DNA of 45,135 bases, from contig JNDT01001795.1 of the NCBI GenBank assembly GCA_000697055.1, positions 1 to 45,135 on the forward strand, given 5' to 3'. Shown here in pieces: positions 35,795 to 45,135 of this stretch. Each line of letters opens with the position of its first letter. The stretch's first letter is position 1. Under the pieces are notes generated by a model. It worked only from the letters and a program-made list of their open reading frames with translations, searched no databases and was not told the DNA's origin. The translations under genes and the position numbers were made by a program. The DNA is from Saksenaea vasiformis B4078 (lineage: Eukaryota > Mucoromycota > Mucoromycetes > Mucorales > Saksenaeaceae).

Positions 35795-38487
35795 ATGCTT
35801 GACCAGATCCACAAGACAATCATGGAATTCCTCGACGACATGCTGACCAACGAGCAGCAAGTGCTTGCGGCTGCCTTTGTGGTGCTTGTCACTGTAGCTG
35901 TCTACGTCTTTACAGCAAACTCAGGTTGGTAAAAACCACTAAATTTAAGCTTCTTGTTTCTTTGTTACTAACACAAACCAGGAAAGAAAACAGCGACTAT
36001 GCAGGTGAAGGAAACCAGTACAAGATCCATTAAGAAAAAGAAGACCATGACTGGCAAGACGGAAGCGTCTCCGCGATCTGTGAAAAAACGCGACGTTACA
36101 CCTTCAACAACTACTACCAAAGACTCAACCGAGACAACCGAGATCAACAAAGTCTCTATTACAGAGGATGTCCATCATACCGAATCCATTCATACCGAGA
36201 CAACACAGCAGCAGTCCACGGATGAAAAGGAAGCAACCGGATCGGACCAGAAGAAGGACCTGACACGCGATGTCACACAAGATACCCAACAACCAGACGG
36301 GGTCCTTGTGGAACCACTGAAAACCACAGAGACTGTAGAAATTGTAGAAACCGTGGAGGAACTGAAAGTGGAAGAGCATTCAGAACGTATCGAATGTGTG
36401 GAAATTGTTAAAGCCGTTGAAATCGAGAAAAAAGAAATGCCATTGGAGATGGTAGAGTTGGCAGAACAAGAGAAGGTTGCGGAGCCTGTGACACCTACAG
36501 AGCCCAAGACGCCAGCAACAATCGCTGAACCTGCGGGATCTGTCGAGACCAAACAGGAAATCACAGCATCTGTGACGCCTACAGAACCTGTGTTGAGCAC
36601 TGAAACTACCAGTTCCATTGAACATATTGAGAGTGCAAGATCGGTAGAGCCAGCGGAGATTGTTGAGTCCGTCAAGACTGAGGAGCCCATCAAGACCGAG
36701 CAACCCGTTAAAACCGAACTCCTTAAGGCTGAGGAACCTGTCCAAGTTGAGGAACCTACTAGCACGGAGGAACCCGCCAAGACCGAGAAGCCAGTAGAAT
36801 CTGAGGAACCGGCTAAAACTGAAGAACCAGTAAAGGTCGAGGAACAAGTGAAGATCGAGGAACCCGTTAAGGCTGAGGAGCCCGTTAAGTCTGAGGAACC
36901 TGCTAAGATTGAGGAACCCGTTAAGACTGAGGAACCCGTTAAGACTGAAGAACCAGTGAAGGTCGAGGAACCAGTGAAGGCCGAGGAACCAGTGAAGGTC
37001 GAGGAACCAGTGAAGGTCGAGGAATCAGTGAAGGTTGAGGAACCAGTGAAGGTCGAGGAACCAGTGAAGGTTGAGGAACCAGTGAAGGTCGAGGAACCAG
37101 TGAAGGTCGAGGAACCAGCAACGGCTGACAAAACAGCGAAGGTTGAAGAATCCGTTGAGACTGAGAAATCCGTTAAGATCGAGGAATCAGTTAAGACTGA
37201 AGAGACTTCTACTGTTGAGGAACACGCCAAGGTCGCTGAACCTGTCGAACGCCATATGCCCATCGAAGCTGAGAAACCCTCTGAAAACGAAAAGGACATC
37301 GAAGCCGAGAAGACTGTCGAACAGACCGAGCTGGCGGGTAAAACCACAATTACCGTGGAAGAGAGATCTATCGATAAGGGTAAAGATGAGAAGGCTGACA
37401 AGAAGGTTGTGTCTTCCGTTGAGAACGAAGTTTTGGCTGGTGTGTGCGGTGCGGCTGCTGCCACCGCTGTTATCTCGACTATTGCTGAAATGGTCAACGA
37501 GACTGCAATCAAGGAGGTGACACCTGTAGAAGACGTAGAGAAGGAGACAGTTTCAGAGGAGGTTGAGTCATCAGCATCCATTGCTACTGGAAATGACGGA
37601 GAGAAGGATAGCGATGCGATTATCACAGAAAATATCGCAATCAGCATGTCTTCGATTGATGTCAAGACTCACGTGCAAGCGGAGGCAACTACGGAGGTCT
37701 CTGAGGACGACCTCTGTCATACAAGCAAGGAAGCGAAGCCATTGTTGGATAGTTTGGAACAGTCTGCGTGCGAGATCTCAGTTGCTCAGGACTCTGAAAA
37801 CCAAGCTAAGACTTTGCTTGAACGAGCCGCCACTTGTGCAAACGGGAAAATGGAATCAAGCTCAGAAGAAGATCCTGCCTCTACCACAAAGGACTATACT
37901 CATACGGAAGCGGTAGAGCTGATCCCATCAAAGACGTCTTCCTATTCCTCTCACAAGAGCGACGCTTCAGGTGTTGTAACACCCCCGCAACGAACCGTGT
38001 TGACAAATGGGTATGGATGGAGTAAGCAACAGCAACAGGCTGGATTACCCATGCTACAGTACGGAATGCCGTGGCCTAGTCCGATCTATCAGCCCCAGTC
38101 TATCAACCAATATATGCAAGACACAATGGTTCCCATCACTGCAGATTCAAACCATCGAACTCGGTATCGTCTCTCACGCGCTGATAAAATTGACCAGCAA
38201 CGTCAATCCTATATTCCTCCCATGAAATCTCGCTGCGAATACTGGCCACACTGCACCAACAAGCATTGTAAATTCTGGCATCCTTTCAAAGAGTGCCGGT
38301 AAGTTATACCTGATCATTCCCTTGAGTTAACTGACAGAATTGACATAGTGCCGGAGATGAGTGTACCTTTGGTAAGCGATGTATGTTTTTGCATGCGAAA
38401 GATTTGGAAGAACCTCGTCAAAAGCGTAACAGTCGTCCACCTCAAAATACCCAACGACCTCGCTCAGAGATTGCAGAATCAGCTTAG
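35795..38487 (+). CDS. membrane-anchored EPVK-repeat protein with two C-terminal CCCH zinc fingers
   Basis: Three exons (35795-35924, 35982-38298, 38349-38487) join to about 861 residues. The N-terminus MLDQIHKTIMEFLDDML is followed by one hydrophobic helix (about 24-42, VLAAAFVVLVTVAVYVF), a probable signal anchor. Then comes a basic stretch (SIKKKKT), and about 600 acidic residues with a VEEPVK-type hexapeptide repeat densest at about 292-423. The C-terminus holds two CCCH fingers: C-x5-C-x4-C-x3-H in SRCEYWPHCTNKHCKFWH (about 793-811) and C-x5-C-x5-C-x3-H in ECRAGDECTFGKRCMFLH. The spacing matches the Nab2/ZC3H14-type fingers that bind poly(A) RNA. The second intron interrupts the join between the fingers, so a one-exon reading would lose the second finger. 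Inferred role: RNA binding at an endomembrane surface. No named family is recognised for the whole protein. Confidence 0.85.
36724..37118 (+). repeat. 18-bp coding minisatellite (EEPVKV hexapeptide repeats)
   Basis: About twenty imperfect copies of an 18-base unit (consensus GAGGAACCAGTGAAGGTC) lie in frame in the CCCH gene. The 3' units (36950-37110) are nearly identical and suggest recent unequal exchange. On the opposite strand they create long spurious open frames. Confidence 0.9.
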
Positions 38488-39627
38488 TTATTACATTCAC
38501 GATTGTCTTTCATTCAATGTAACATTAATTACCCTTCCCACTCCCTTTCATGTAATTACACACAAACAGCATTTAGTGTAGATACGCACTACATTTGATT
38601 AAAGATTTACTCCCTATCTTAACTTCGCGGCCTTGTGAGCAAACTGGTCTCTGCAATTTGTTGCAATGTTATTCATACTGGCTATGACTAATCTGCGTCT
38701 CATCCATTAAGTGTACGACCATTGAAGTTATAACACTCCTCTACGTGCATTCGCATACCTAAAAGTGCTGTAAATCCTTACAGAAAATTGCCCACGTAGT
38801 CTGTCTTTTACTCTAGGGCACTAATCAGTCTGAAATCTGCTACTCAGAAAAGCACGTTCTCGTGTCGGCGTTAATGCCCAACTTGCCTTTACAACCGGTC
38901 CTCGAAGCTTGTCGTTGGACTGTTTACAATTTGATCGTTGTTTGCCTGACGTTTGAGTATTTCTCGTGCTGCAAATAGGCCTGAACTCAAAGCACTGGTC
39001 ATAGACTGCCCGATCTTTTTTATATAACAGGCGCTCGGTTAGAAGATACCCATTCTGTACAAATTATATTCATCAGGGGGATATTATTCAAGTGGATAAG
39101 AGCGTGGTCAAATTATCAAGTCTGTTCTACCAACATTATCCTTGAGTATGATCTAAGTTTTATAAGTGGCTTCGTGAACCAGGTGTCTATTGTATTTGAT
39201 CCCTTTCTAGGGCAAACTTGATTCGCTCTACGGTCGTCGCCTCAAACCAGGGGGATAACACAATTTTCGTAACCGCTTCCAAAGTACTAGATCTCAAAAT
39301 TTTATCCAGACTCACAGCATACTGAACTTAGTGTCGATCCTTTAATTACGATACGTATGTGTTAAAACTTCAATCCATGTTCAAAATCGTCGCGACAGCC
39401 AGAATTAAACCGAAAAAATTCCCCTAGCGGTTTTCATCATCACTGTAAGTTGAACTAGCAAATCATGGTAATACATCGTTCGTTCATATTCACGTCGGCA
39501 AGCCTTTGTTCAAATCGCCAATCATAATATTCATGCGTGAGCCTTTTAAGTTCTGAAAAAATCTTTATTTTGCTCCTCCACCTGACCGCACCAAAGAAAC
39601 ATTAAGGCTAGATATCTTTTTTTTTTC
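38488..39627. other. intergenic region without a recognised gene
   Basis: This 1.1-kb AT-rich spacer between converging genes (CCCH protein, + and eL6, -) has no frame of note. Confidence 0.6.
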
Positions 39628-40435
39628 TTAGAACTTCATAGCGTGGGGGAATTGACCCTTGCTCAAGCTGAAGGTGGAAGCCAGGTACTGACGGAGGAAG
39701 GGAGTCTTGACAACAACTTCAAGAAGAGCCTTGTCAACGGCCTTTTGGTCGGCGGCCTTGGACTCGGGGAAAGCCTTCTTCTTCTGTTGAAAAAAAAAGA
39801 GTGTTAGTTGCTGTGCTCATCCTCACAATAAGACATACTTGTTCTTCACCAAGGAATTCTTCCTTCTTGGCAGCAACGGCCTTCTTGAAGTAGGCATCGT
39901 TGAACTTGGCATCAAGCTATTATACAGTCAGATTTATCAACAGGATTTCACGTAAGCTTACCTTAACAGTGGACAAGTCAATCTTGACGGAGGTAGCAAT
40001 GACATAGGCTTGGTTCACGCGTCTCAAGGGAACACCGTTGACCTTGAAGGGACCAGTGACGAGCAAAAGACCGCTGTCGAGCTGCTTCAAGACAATGACG
40101 CGCTTGCCCTGGTAACGGCCAGCCAACAAGATGACAACGGTACCGGGAGTGATGGAAGCGCGGACGGTAGGAGCCTTGGCGCTCTTGCGAGACACCTTGG
40201 GCTTGGGCACATCCTCAGCGGGGTAGAAGCGGGGAGCCTTCTCAGCGGGGATGACACGCTTGGCACCGTTCTTGGCACCCTTGACGTCCTTTGTCTTGTC
40301 AGCGACAACCTGCTTAGCGGGAGCAGCAACAGCCTTCTTCTGGCGCTTGTGCAAGGCCTTCTTGGCGTAGACGGTGGAGCGGCTGTAACGAGAGACACCG
40401 GGAACAAGGAAGCTGTTTCTGGGTGCGTGAGGCAT
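39628..40435 (-). CDS. RPL6: 60S ribosomal protein eL6
   Basis: Three exons (39962-40435, 39839-39916, 39628-39783) give 235 residues. The N-terminus is basic ([19 protein letters not shown]). The conserved core runs [22 protein letters not shown] ... [22 protein letters not shown], followed by VKIDLSTVK and an Ala/Lys-rich C-terminal half ending FPHAMKF. This is the large-subunit eL6 (L6e) protein of the cytosolic ribosome, an rRNA-binding component. Codon choice is strongly biased (for example GGC, AAG), as expected of a highly expressed gene. Both introns are 45-55 nt with standard borders. The start is the first ATG and matches the family N-terminus. TTTTAG six bases before the ATG resembles an acceptor, so a 5' UTR intron is possible. 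Confidence 0.95.
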
Positions 40436-41480
40436 TCTAGCTAAAATGGAAAAAAAAAGACATTAATCATTTTGCTCAACAACTGTCTTCCTCTCTTTCT
40501 CCCTCTCTCATAATGCTCCCTTCACGAAATCCGGCGTCCCGCCCCCTTTCATCCACAATGTCCATTCCACAATCACTTTTTAAGGTGAATCATCAATCGC
40601 GCATCCAACCCATGGCTACGATTCGAGATTATGGTTGTCTAAAATGTCCACGGCAAATCAGATTCATCCGTGGGTGTTCCGGTATCGCACGTTCATTCAC
40701 CCTTCGATATATAGTGGTGTGGATGGAAATTTTCGTCTTTTCCGTCGTATCTAGCCGGGGATCGTCCATTTGATATCATCACCCATCCCCACCCATCCTC
40801 TACGCCTCTCCCCATAAATCATCCGTCCCAGGTATGGCCATTACCTATGCAATGGGAAAAGAGGGCACGAATAATATGTCTGAGGGAGAGTTAAATTTCG
40901 GTCCGGTTTCGCTACACCCACCCCGCAAATGACGTCAACAGAACTAGCCAATCATTTAATTTTCTTACCTTCCGGACGCCGTGACGTTCCGGTTCCATCC
41001 CGAAAACAGCAAAACCGGGGCCCGACTGATGGGCTGGAAGACGGGTCCCTACCGCCTTACCACTCGTAGTGGATATGGGAGAACTGAGTCACAGCCGGAC
41101 CTGTAGCTTTTCATCCATTGTCTGATCATCGCTGCAAGTTCCAGGAAGTCCCTACTCTGTCGAATAGACATTGCTGAAAACTCCAAGAAACCCCTGCTCT
41201 GCTCAGTCGATCTACAAGAAAAATTTAGTATTTTCTCTTTTTTCTCTTTTACACGTGAATCAACACTTACGAAAAAGCCGTCTGGCTGAGACTGACCACT
41301 TGCAGAGACCCAACAAACCTGGGGGACCAACTTTATTGTAAGCCTCTGTAAGCGGTGTAAAAGAAGCCTAAAAAGATAGCTGTAGTAAATTGTTTCTTGG
41401 CAAAAAAAAAAAAAAAGAATCGTTACATTCCTGTCAAGTTGTCGTTGGATGCATGAATAAACAACCCAGGGTCACTTGAA
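40436..41480. other. promoter side of the eL6 gene
   Basis: CT-rich DNA directly upstream of eL6, then a GC-richer stretch (about 40500-41050) without a convincing coding frame. A small minus-strand frame (41049-41330) contains a short internal repeat (RGFLEFSAMSIRQSRDFLELAAMIRQ) and is of uncertain meaning. Confidence 0.5.
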
Positions 41481-41489
41481 AAGAAGTAC

Positions 41490-41708
41490 GTGTTCTTGTG
41501 CCACGTGGAAGAGAGTGAAGTACTCTATTTTTTCAAGTTGGCAGGAGTTGATTACAAACATAAACAGCTTACCAAGCTTGACACCATCCTTAAATCGCCT
41601 TTTTTGCGGAAACGTCGCCATCAGAAGATGCGCTTTTTATTGTACCTTTGTATATTCTGTATCAGAAAACGATGCCGAAACTGCTGCACACTTACCGATA
41701 AAGCATAA
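41490..41708 (+). other. short lysine/cysteine-rich reading frame upstream of the Fanzor-like gene
   Basis: A 72-codon frame ends RKRCRNCCTLTDKA and contains YFFKLAGVDYKHKQLTKLD. The C-terminal cysteines are suggestive but not enough for a zinc-ribbon call. It may be a scrap of a decayed gene; function unknown. Confidence 0.25.
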
Positions 41709-41781
41709 AATAAAATAAGATATGGAACGACAGAAAGAAAAAGAGAAGTGACGACAATCGAATGGAACAAAAAGAAAATCT

Positions 41782-42155
41782 TTAACGCGTCACCGTCCTG
41801 ATCTGTTCACACGGGATGTACTCAAATCGTAGATCTGTATCCCTTGTCGAATCAACTACTTCACCAAAGTCGTAAACTTCGCGTCTGGGATGCGCCCGCG
41901 CACCCTGTGTAACCGAACCCTCTTCCAAAAGATAATGGTGTTGGAATATTCGGAACTCTTGTCCTCGAAAGCATCCATTTTCAGATCCAGCGGTCACATA
42001 AAGACATTCTGAAGTGCTAAGGTTTCAAGCAGACCAATTTCATACAGATAAGCATGGCTTGGTACTGCTCTGAACCTGACAGCCGTGCTCATATAACTTC
42101 TGTTGTAAACGACAAACACGCAAGGGCCGTCATGACCTTGTGTATGTATTGGCTC
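41782..42155 (-). pseudogene. unrecognised coding fragment, frameshifted
   Basis: On the minus strand one frame (from about 42155) reads HTQGHDGPCVFVVYNRSYM ... SHAYLYEIGLLETLALQN. A second frame begins in the same place, LYVTAGSENGCFRGQEFRIFQ, continues HHYLLEEGSV and VYDFGEVVDSTRDTDLRFEY, and ends at a stop at 41782. Both look like real protein, but no GT-AG pair joined them in phase, so a one-base shift is likely. The family is not recognised. It lies next to, and opposite in direction from, the Fanzor-like gene. Confidence 0.4.
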
Positions 42156-42636
42156 GTTCTTTAATGATGATTAAGGTAGCGACGCAAATTGTATAATTTC
42201 TCTTCCTCTCAAAGGTGTTCACGTGCAGAGATAGATCCACAATCACAGGATTATTACTTGTCGACGTTCCTGAGAGCACCCTCAATAAGCATTTCCTTGG
42301 TAAGCACCCTGCCTTACAAGATCGATACTCCAGCGGTTGCTTTTATAAAATACAAATCACAGAAAATTGGCCCCATCAATCGCCCCAGATCTTTTATGTA
42401 ATCTAAATAGTACGTAAGACTTGAGATATTTGGTGTGGTTTTTATCAGTCAGGCAGATAGGAATCCTTTGAGACTCTTGTTTATTATAAGTAAAAAGGGA
42501 GGGAAAAAGCAAGGGTTGTCTGTTATACTGCTCTTAACTAACTGATGGTGTTATAATACACTTAGACGGTAATTACGACAAGAGTCAATTAAGTTGTCCC
42601 AGTTTTCCTGTTTGATGTGTAAAAATTGAATTTTTG

Positions 42637-45135
42637 ATGTACAGTGATATGAAGGACCGCTACCAAGACGGGAGAAAACAACGAATTTTCTTAAAAGAAA
42701 AGATCTCCTTATTCTTGATCATTGTGATGGAGCCACAGATTCTCAGAGCAGCCTTGCTATCGCGTAACGAAGGTCAATGTACCTTTATCGGCAGAAAAGA
42801 AAAGCTCAGTACACTGCTTCGGGACGATTATAAATATCTCCGGGTATGCACTGCTGCTCATAATTCGATTACCAATGATTATTAGGAGCATATGCGTGTC
42901 GCGGCAGAAGCATTCTCCGTCGCAAGACGTGATGCTCTTAATTTGGTGAACATCCACATTCGAAGATGGATAGAATCTGAGTTCAACACTTTCCCCCCAA
43001 TCGGCAGGGAAGTCTTCTGGTCTGTCTCCCTGAAGATGGTTCTGATTCCTCAAAACCAAGGAAGTATCATTCGTTATGTGAGTATCTATGCCGCAATAGC
43101 ATGTTGTAGTTCATGATGCATAATAGCCACGGGACCGGTGGGTAGACGATCTCCGTAGGACGTACAATGAATGCTTCATTCCAACAAGGCACCACGATTC
43201 GCCGGGACAGGGTGAATTAAAGATATACAACAAAAGATATGATGTCTCATGCAATAATGGAATAGCACTCACTGAAATCCTTCGGGTTCAGGCCAGAGTG
43301 TACGCGCCCACTGCTGCAGCAAGTCAGTATAATCTCTCAAGAAAATCTAATATTTATAAGTTTAACGGAAATAATCAGACGCTAGACAACATCTAACTTC
43401 GAATTTCACTGGCAATATGCGCAACTTATGGAAGCATTTTTTTTATGGATGCGAGATGAACTTTCGGTGGAACTTCCTCAAGGTCCTGTTACCCTTGGTA
43501 AGCACATTATGATAGTCACCATACAGCTGATCCACTCCGTGAAAAAAACAAATGGCAATAGCGAACATGGTTATCAGAAGCGTCGGGCAGCATACCGCGC
43601 CGGAGGATATAAACATTCTACAGCCGCATTTTGCTCAAGAAATCGTGCGCCAGTTCTATCAGTGAGTCCTAGAAAGGGACGACTGATACAGCAATGATAA
43701 CGCATAAATAAATATACAGGGCCTTGATGATAGAATTTGAATCGTTGTTTGGAGAACGCACACTTCAACAAATCGAAGAAGAAGAAGACGAAGATCTCCT
43801 GTCAAGCTTCGTGCTCTTCTCAGCTTGGTTGTTAGCGAGGCAAGAAATATTGGGTGGACAAGTGTGGTCGTTGATGCCACTACCTGGGCATCAAATCGGT
43901 AAACATAATACCAAACAAAATATATAATCTAATTCTAACACCTACGTGCAATTCAGTCTACGTACACATAGATACAGAAGCGTTGTATTATGTTCTAAGG
44001 GATGCCAGAAACGAGGGCAACCCACTTCCTGACGAGATCGCAGTAAGGCCTACGTTTTGTTTGAAGATACTCATATAACGTTAGTCCGTCATGGGCACAA
44101 AATCGATCTTCATGGATCATTATCGTGGGGCGCATCGCAAAGAGCGACTATGGGAAACTATCTTCAATATTGACAGTGTTGAACCTAGAAGGCGTCGGCA
44201 TCAAAGTAACATAGCCTCGTTTGTAAATATACTAAAAGCATGTAGATCTCTATACTGTAAATCAACAGATGCGCCCAGTGGAATTTGCGAACACAATTCA
44301 GACGGACGGAGCAATGGTGAGCGTCCGCTTCTACATAAGAAGGACAGGTATGTTGGTCTGTGCACAGGTCTTATAATTATAACCCAATATTTGGCATTAC
44401 AGAACAATATCCATCATCTCAAAGAGAATTCCGCCTCCTTAAAAGAAATGAGGACCTTTCTAACAGAGAGAGAGGGATAACCCATCTGAAAAAGGAACCA
44501 GTAGGATTCACTCCGGATGAACTGCAGGAATGTAGGATCGTGGGGATCGATCCCGGTACGTTCTTAACATCCGACCACTGTCATTTGACAATTTGTACTA
44601 GGGATCCGGTCTTTAGTAACGACGGTTGATACATCAGAAGGTCTTCAAAACCGATATCACCGAGAAGCGCATACCTTCTCCCAAACAAACACTGATTACC
44701 AGTAATGCTGCGGTTGCATCTGTCATAGATATTAATTAGCACTGGGATAGAATTCGTTCAATGTTTCGATGGGCACAACAGCTAGAGAAGAAGCACAGAG
44801 GACGTAGCGGCATTCAATCCGTATATGATAACTTGAGCACGTATCCAGGAAGAGTTCTGACTGCTCAAGCATTCAAAGATCATCTGCTGGTGTTCCACAG
44901 AAATCACCCAAAGTAAGGGGCTTATATGGCTTTGCTAGTGCTAACTGGTCCTACAGACTATTTAACTTCAGCAGGAGATACAGGCACAGAGAGACGAGAG
45001 GCACACTTTTCTCTGCACGCCAGTCGGCAATGAGCACGATAGCAAATAAGCTATCGGGAGCCTACCCGTCGGTGCCACTGGTATTCTTCGATAGACTTTA
45101 ATGAATGCATGGTACTTACTAGTGCTACTGTAGCC
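42637..45135 (+). CDS. Fanzor-like protein (eukaryotic TnpB homologue, RNA-guided nuclease), 3' end beyond window
   Basis: About fifteen exons join in frame at GT-AG sites with no stop: 42637-42843, 42886-43077, 43127-43211, 43266-43297, 43386-43497, 43562-43661, 43720-43898, 43957-44042, 44085-44222, 44269-44347, 44403-44555, 44602-44701, 44751-44912, 44957-45080, 45123 onward. More than 550 residues are present. An N-terminal helical region (KLSTLLRDDYKYLREHMRV, RDRWVDDLRRTY) is followed by SLMPLPGHQIVYVHIDTEALYYV. Next come the strand motif FANTIQTDGAMVSVRF (about residue 382-397) and RuvC-I IVGIDPG then IRSLVTTVD (Asp about 452). A basic helix follows (FRWAQQLEKKHRGRSGIQ), then FNFSRRYRHR. 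This order (helical lobe, TDG strand, GIDPG) is that of fungal Fanzors. The last RuvC residues and zinc ribbon lie beyond the window. MEPQIL at 42727 is an alternative start. The intron 43212-43265 is in-frame, and the junction 43298-43385 is the least certain. Guide RNA and transposon ends were not identified. Confidence 0.78.

Noticed and set aside
36724..37118. Regular 18-bp direct repeats that might suggest a CRISPR-like array
   Set aside because: There are no spacers, the repeats are contiguous and in frame within a protein-coding exon, and the host is eukaryotic.
36190..37665. A 491-codon minus-strand frame rich in TGSS repeats, resembling a cell-wall protein
   Set aside because: It is the reverse complement of the EEPVKV repeat in the CCCH gene; the repeat automatically gives an open Ser/Thr/Gly-rich antisense frame.
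43428..43697. Read-through frame in the Fanzor-like gene (LGKHIMIVTIQLIHSVKK...) and a 29-nt intron giving ADPLREK
   Set aside because: Both force a frameshift afterwards. A 64-nt GT-AG intron (43498-43561) joins the flanking exons in phase and is of normal size.
44702..44739. A 38-nt intron ending at TTAG before CACTGG in the Fanzor-like gene
   Set aside because: It leaves the next exon out of phase, whereas using the next acceptor (ATAG at 44750) keeps the frame open.

Overview
The window looks like nuclear DNA of an early-diverging fungus of the Mucoromycota (Mucorales type). This is inferred from several things. Introns are very short (about 40-90 nt), GT-AG with two GC-AG exceptions. 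The housekeeping genes are fungal. There are long A/T and CT tracts between genes, and worn transposon remnants of the kind common in these genomes. No bacterial features (operons, Shine-Dalgarno sites, CRISPR) are present. All splice structures below were built by eye from frame continuity, splice sites and family motifs.

Layout. 1-4.2 kb: a degraded Ty3-type reverse transcriptase/RNase H scrap, then about 3.8 kb with no supportable gene. 4.28-8.0 kb (+): a P-type cation ATPase of the Na,K-ATPase-like class in six exons. 8.5-11.8 kb (-): an intronless sulfite reductase flavoprotein subunit (MET10). 12.6-13.6 kb (+): a small helical-repeat protein. 14.1-15.3 kb (-): a 14-3-3 protein in six exons, including exons of 9 and 15 nt. 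16.6-18.2 kb (-): a major facilitator transporter. 18.3-25.9 kb: a repeat graveyard with two opposed Tc1/mariner transposase remnants, an inverted pair of diverged coding fragments, and a broken unknown gene. 26.0-30.3 kb (+): a USP7/Ubp15-type deubiquitinase in 20 exons. 31.1-32.4 kb (+): a coiled-coil plus PH-domain protein of the Num1/Mcp5 cortical-anchor type. 33.5-34.5 kb: an unrecognised coding-like stretch holding an internal duplication. 35.8-38.5 kb (+): an N-terminally membrane-anchored protein with a long Glu-Pro-Val-Lys repeat domain and two C-terminal CCCH zinc fingers. 39.6-40.4 kb (-): ribosomal protein eL6. 42.6 kb to the right edge (+): a multi-exon gene with the hallmarks of Fanzor, the eukaryotic TnpB-like RNA-guided nuclease.

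The most interesting item is the Fanzor-like gene. No single reading frame shows it, because it is cut into about 15 exons of 32 to 192 nt. When those exons are joined at GT-AG sites they give one open frame without stops. That frame carries a TDG-containing strand motif and then the RuvC-I motif GIDPG followed by IRSLVTTVD. Its intact frame contrasts with the decayed transposons elsewhere in the window. The gene runs off the right end before the remaining catalytic residues and the zinc ribbon. The membrane-anchored CCCH protein is the second item of note, as a possible way of tethering RNA to a membrane.

The other genes are ordinary housekeeping functions with no obvious shared pathway: cation transport, sulfate assimilation, 14-3-3 signalling, ubiquitin removal, nuclear/cortical anchoring and translation.
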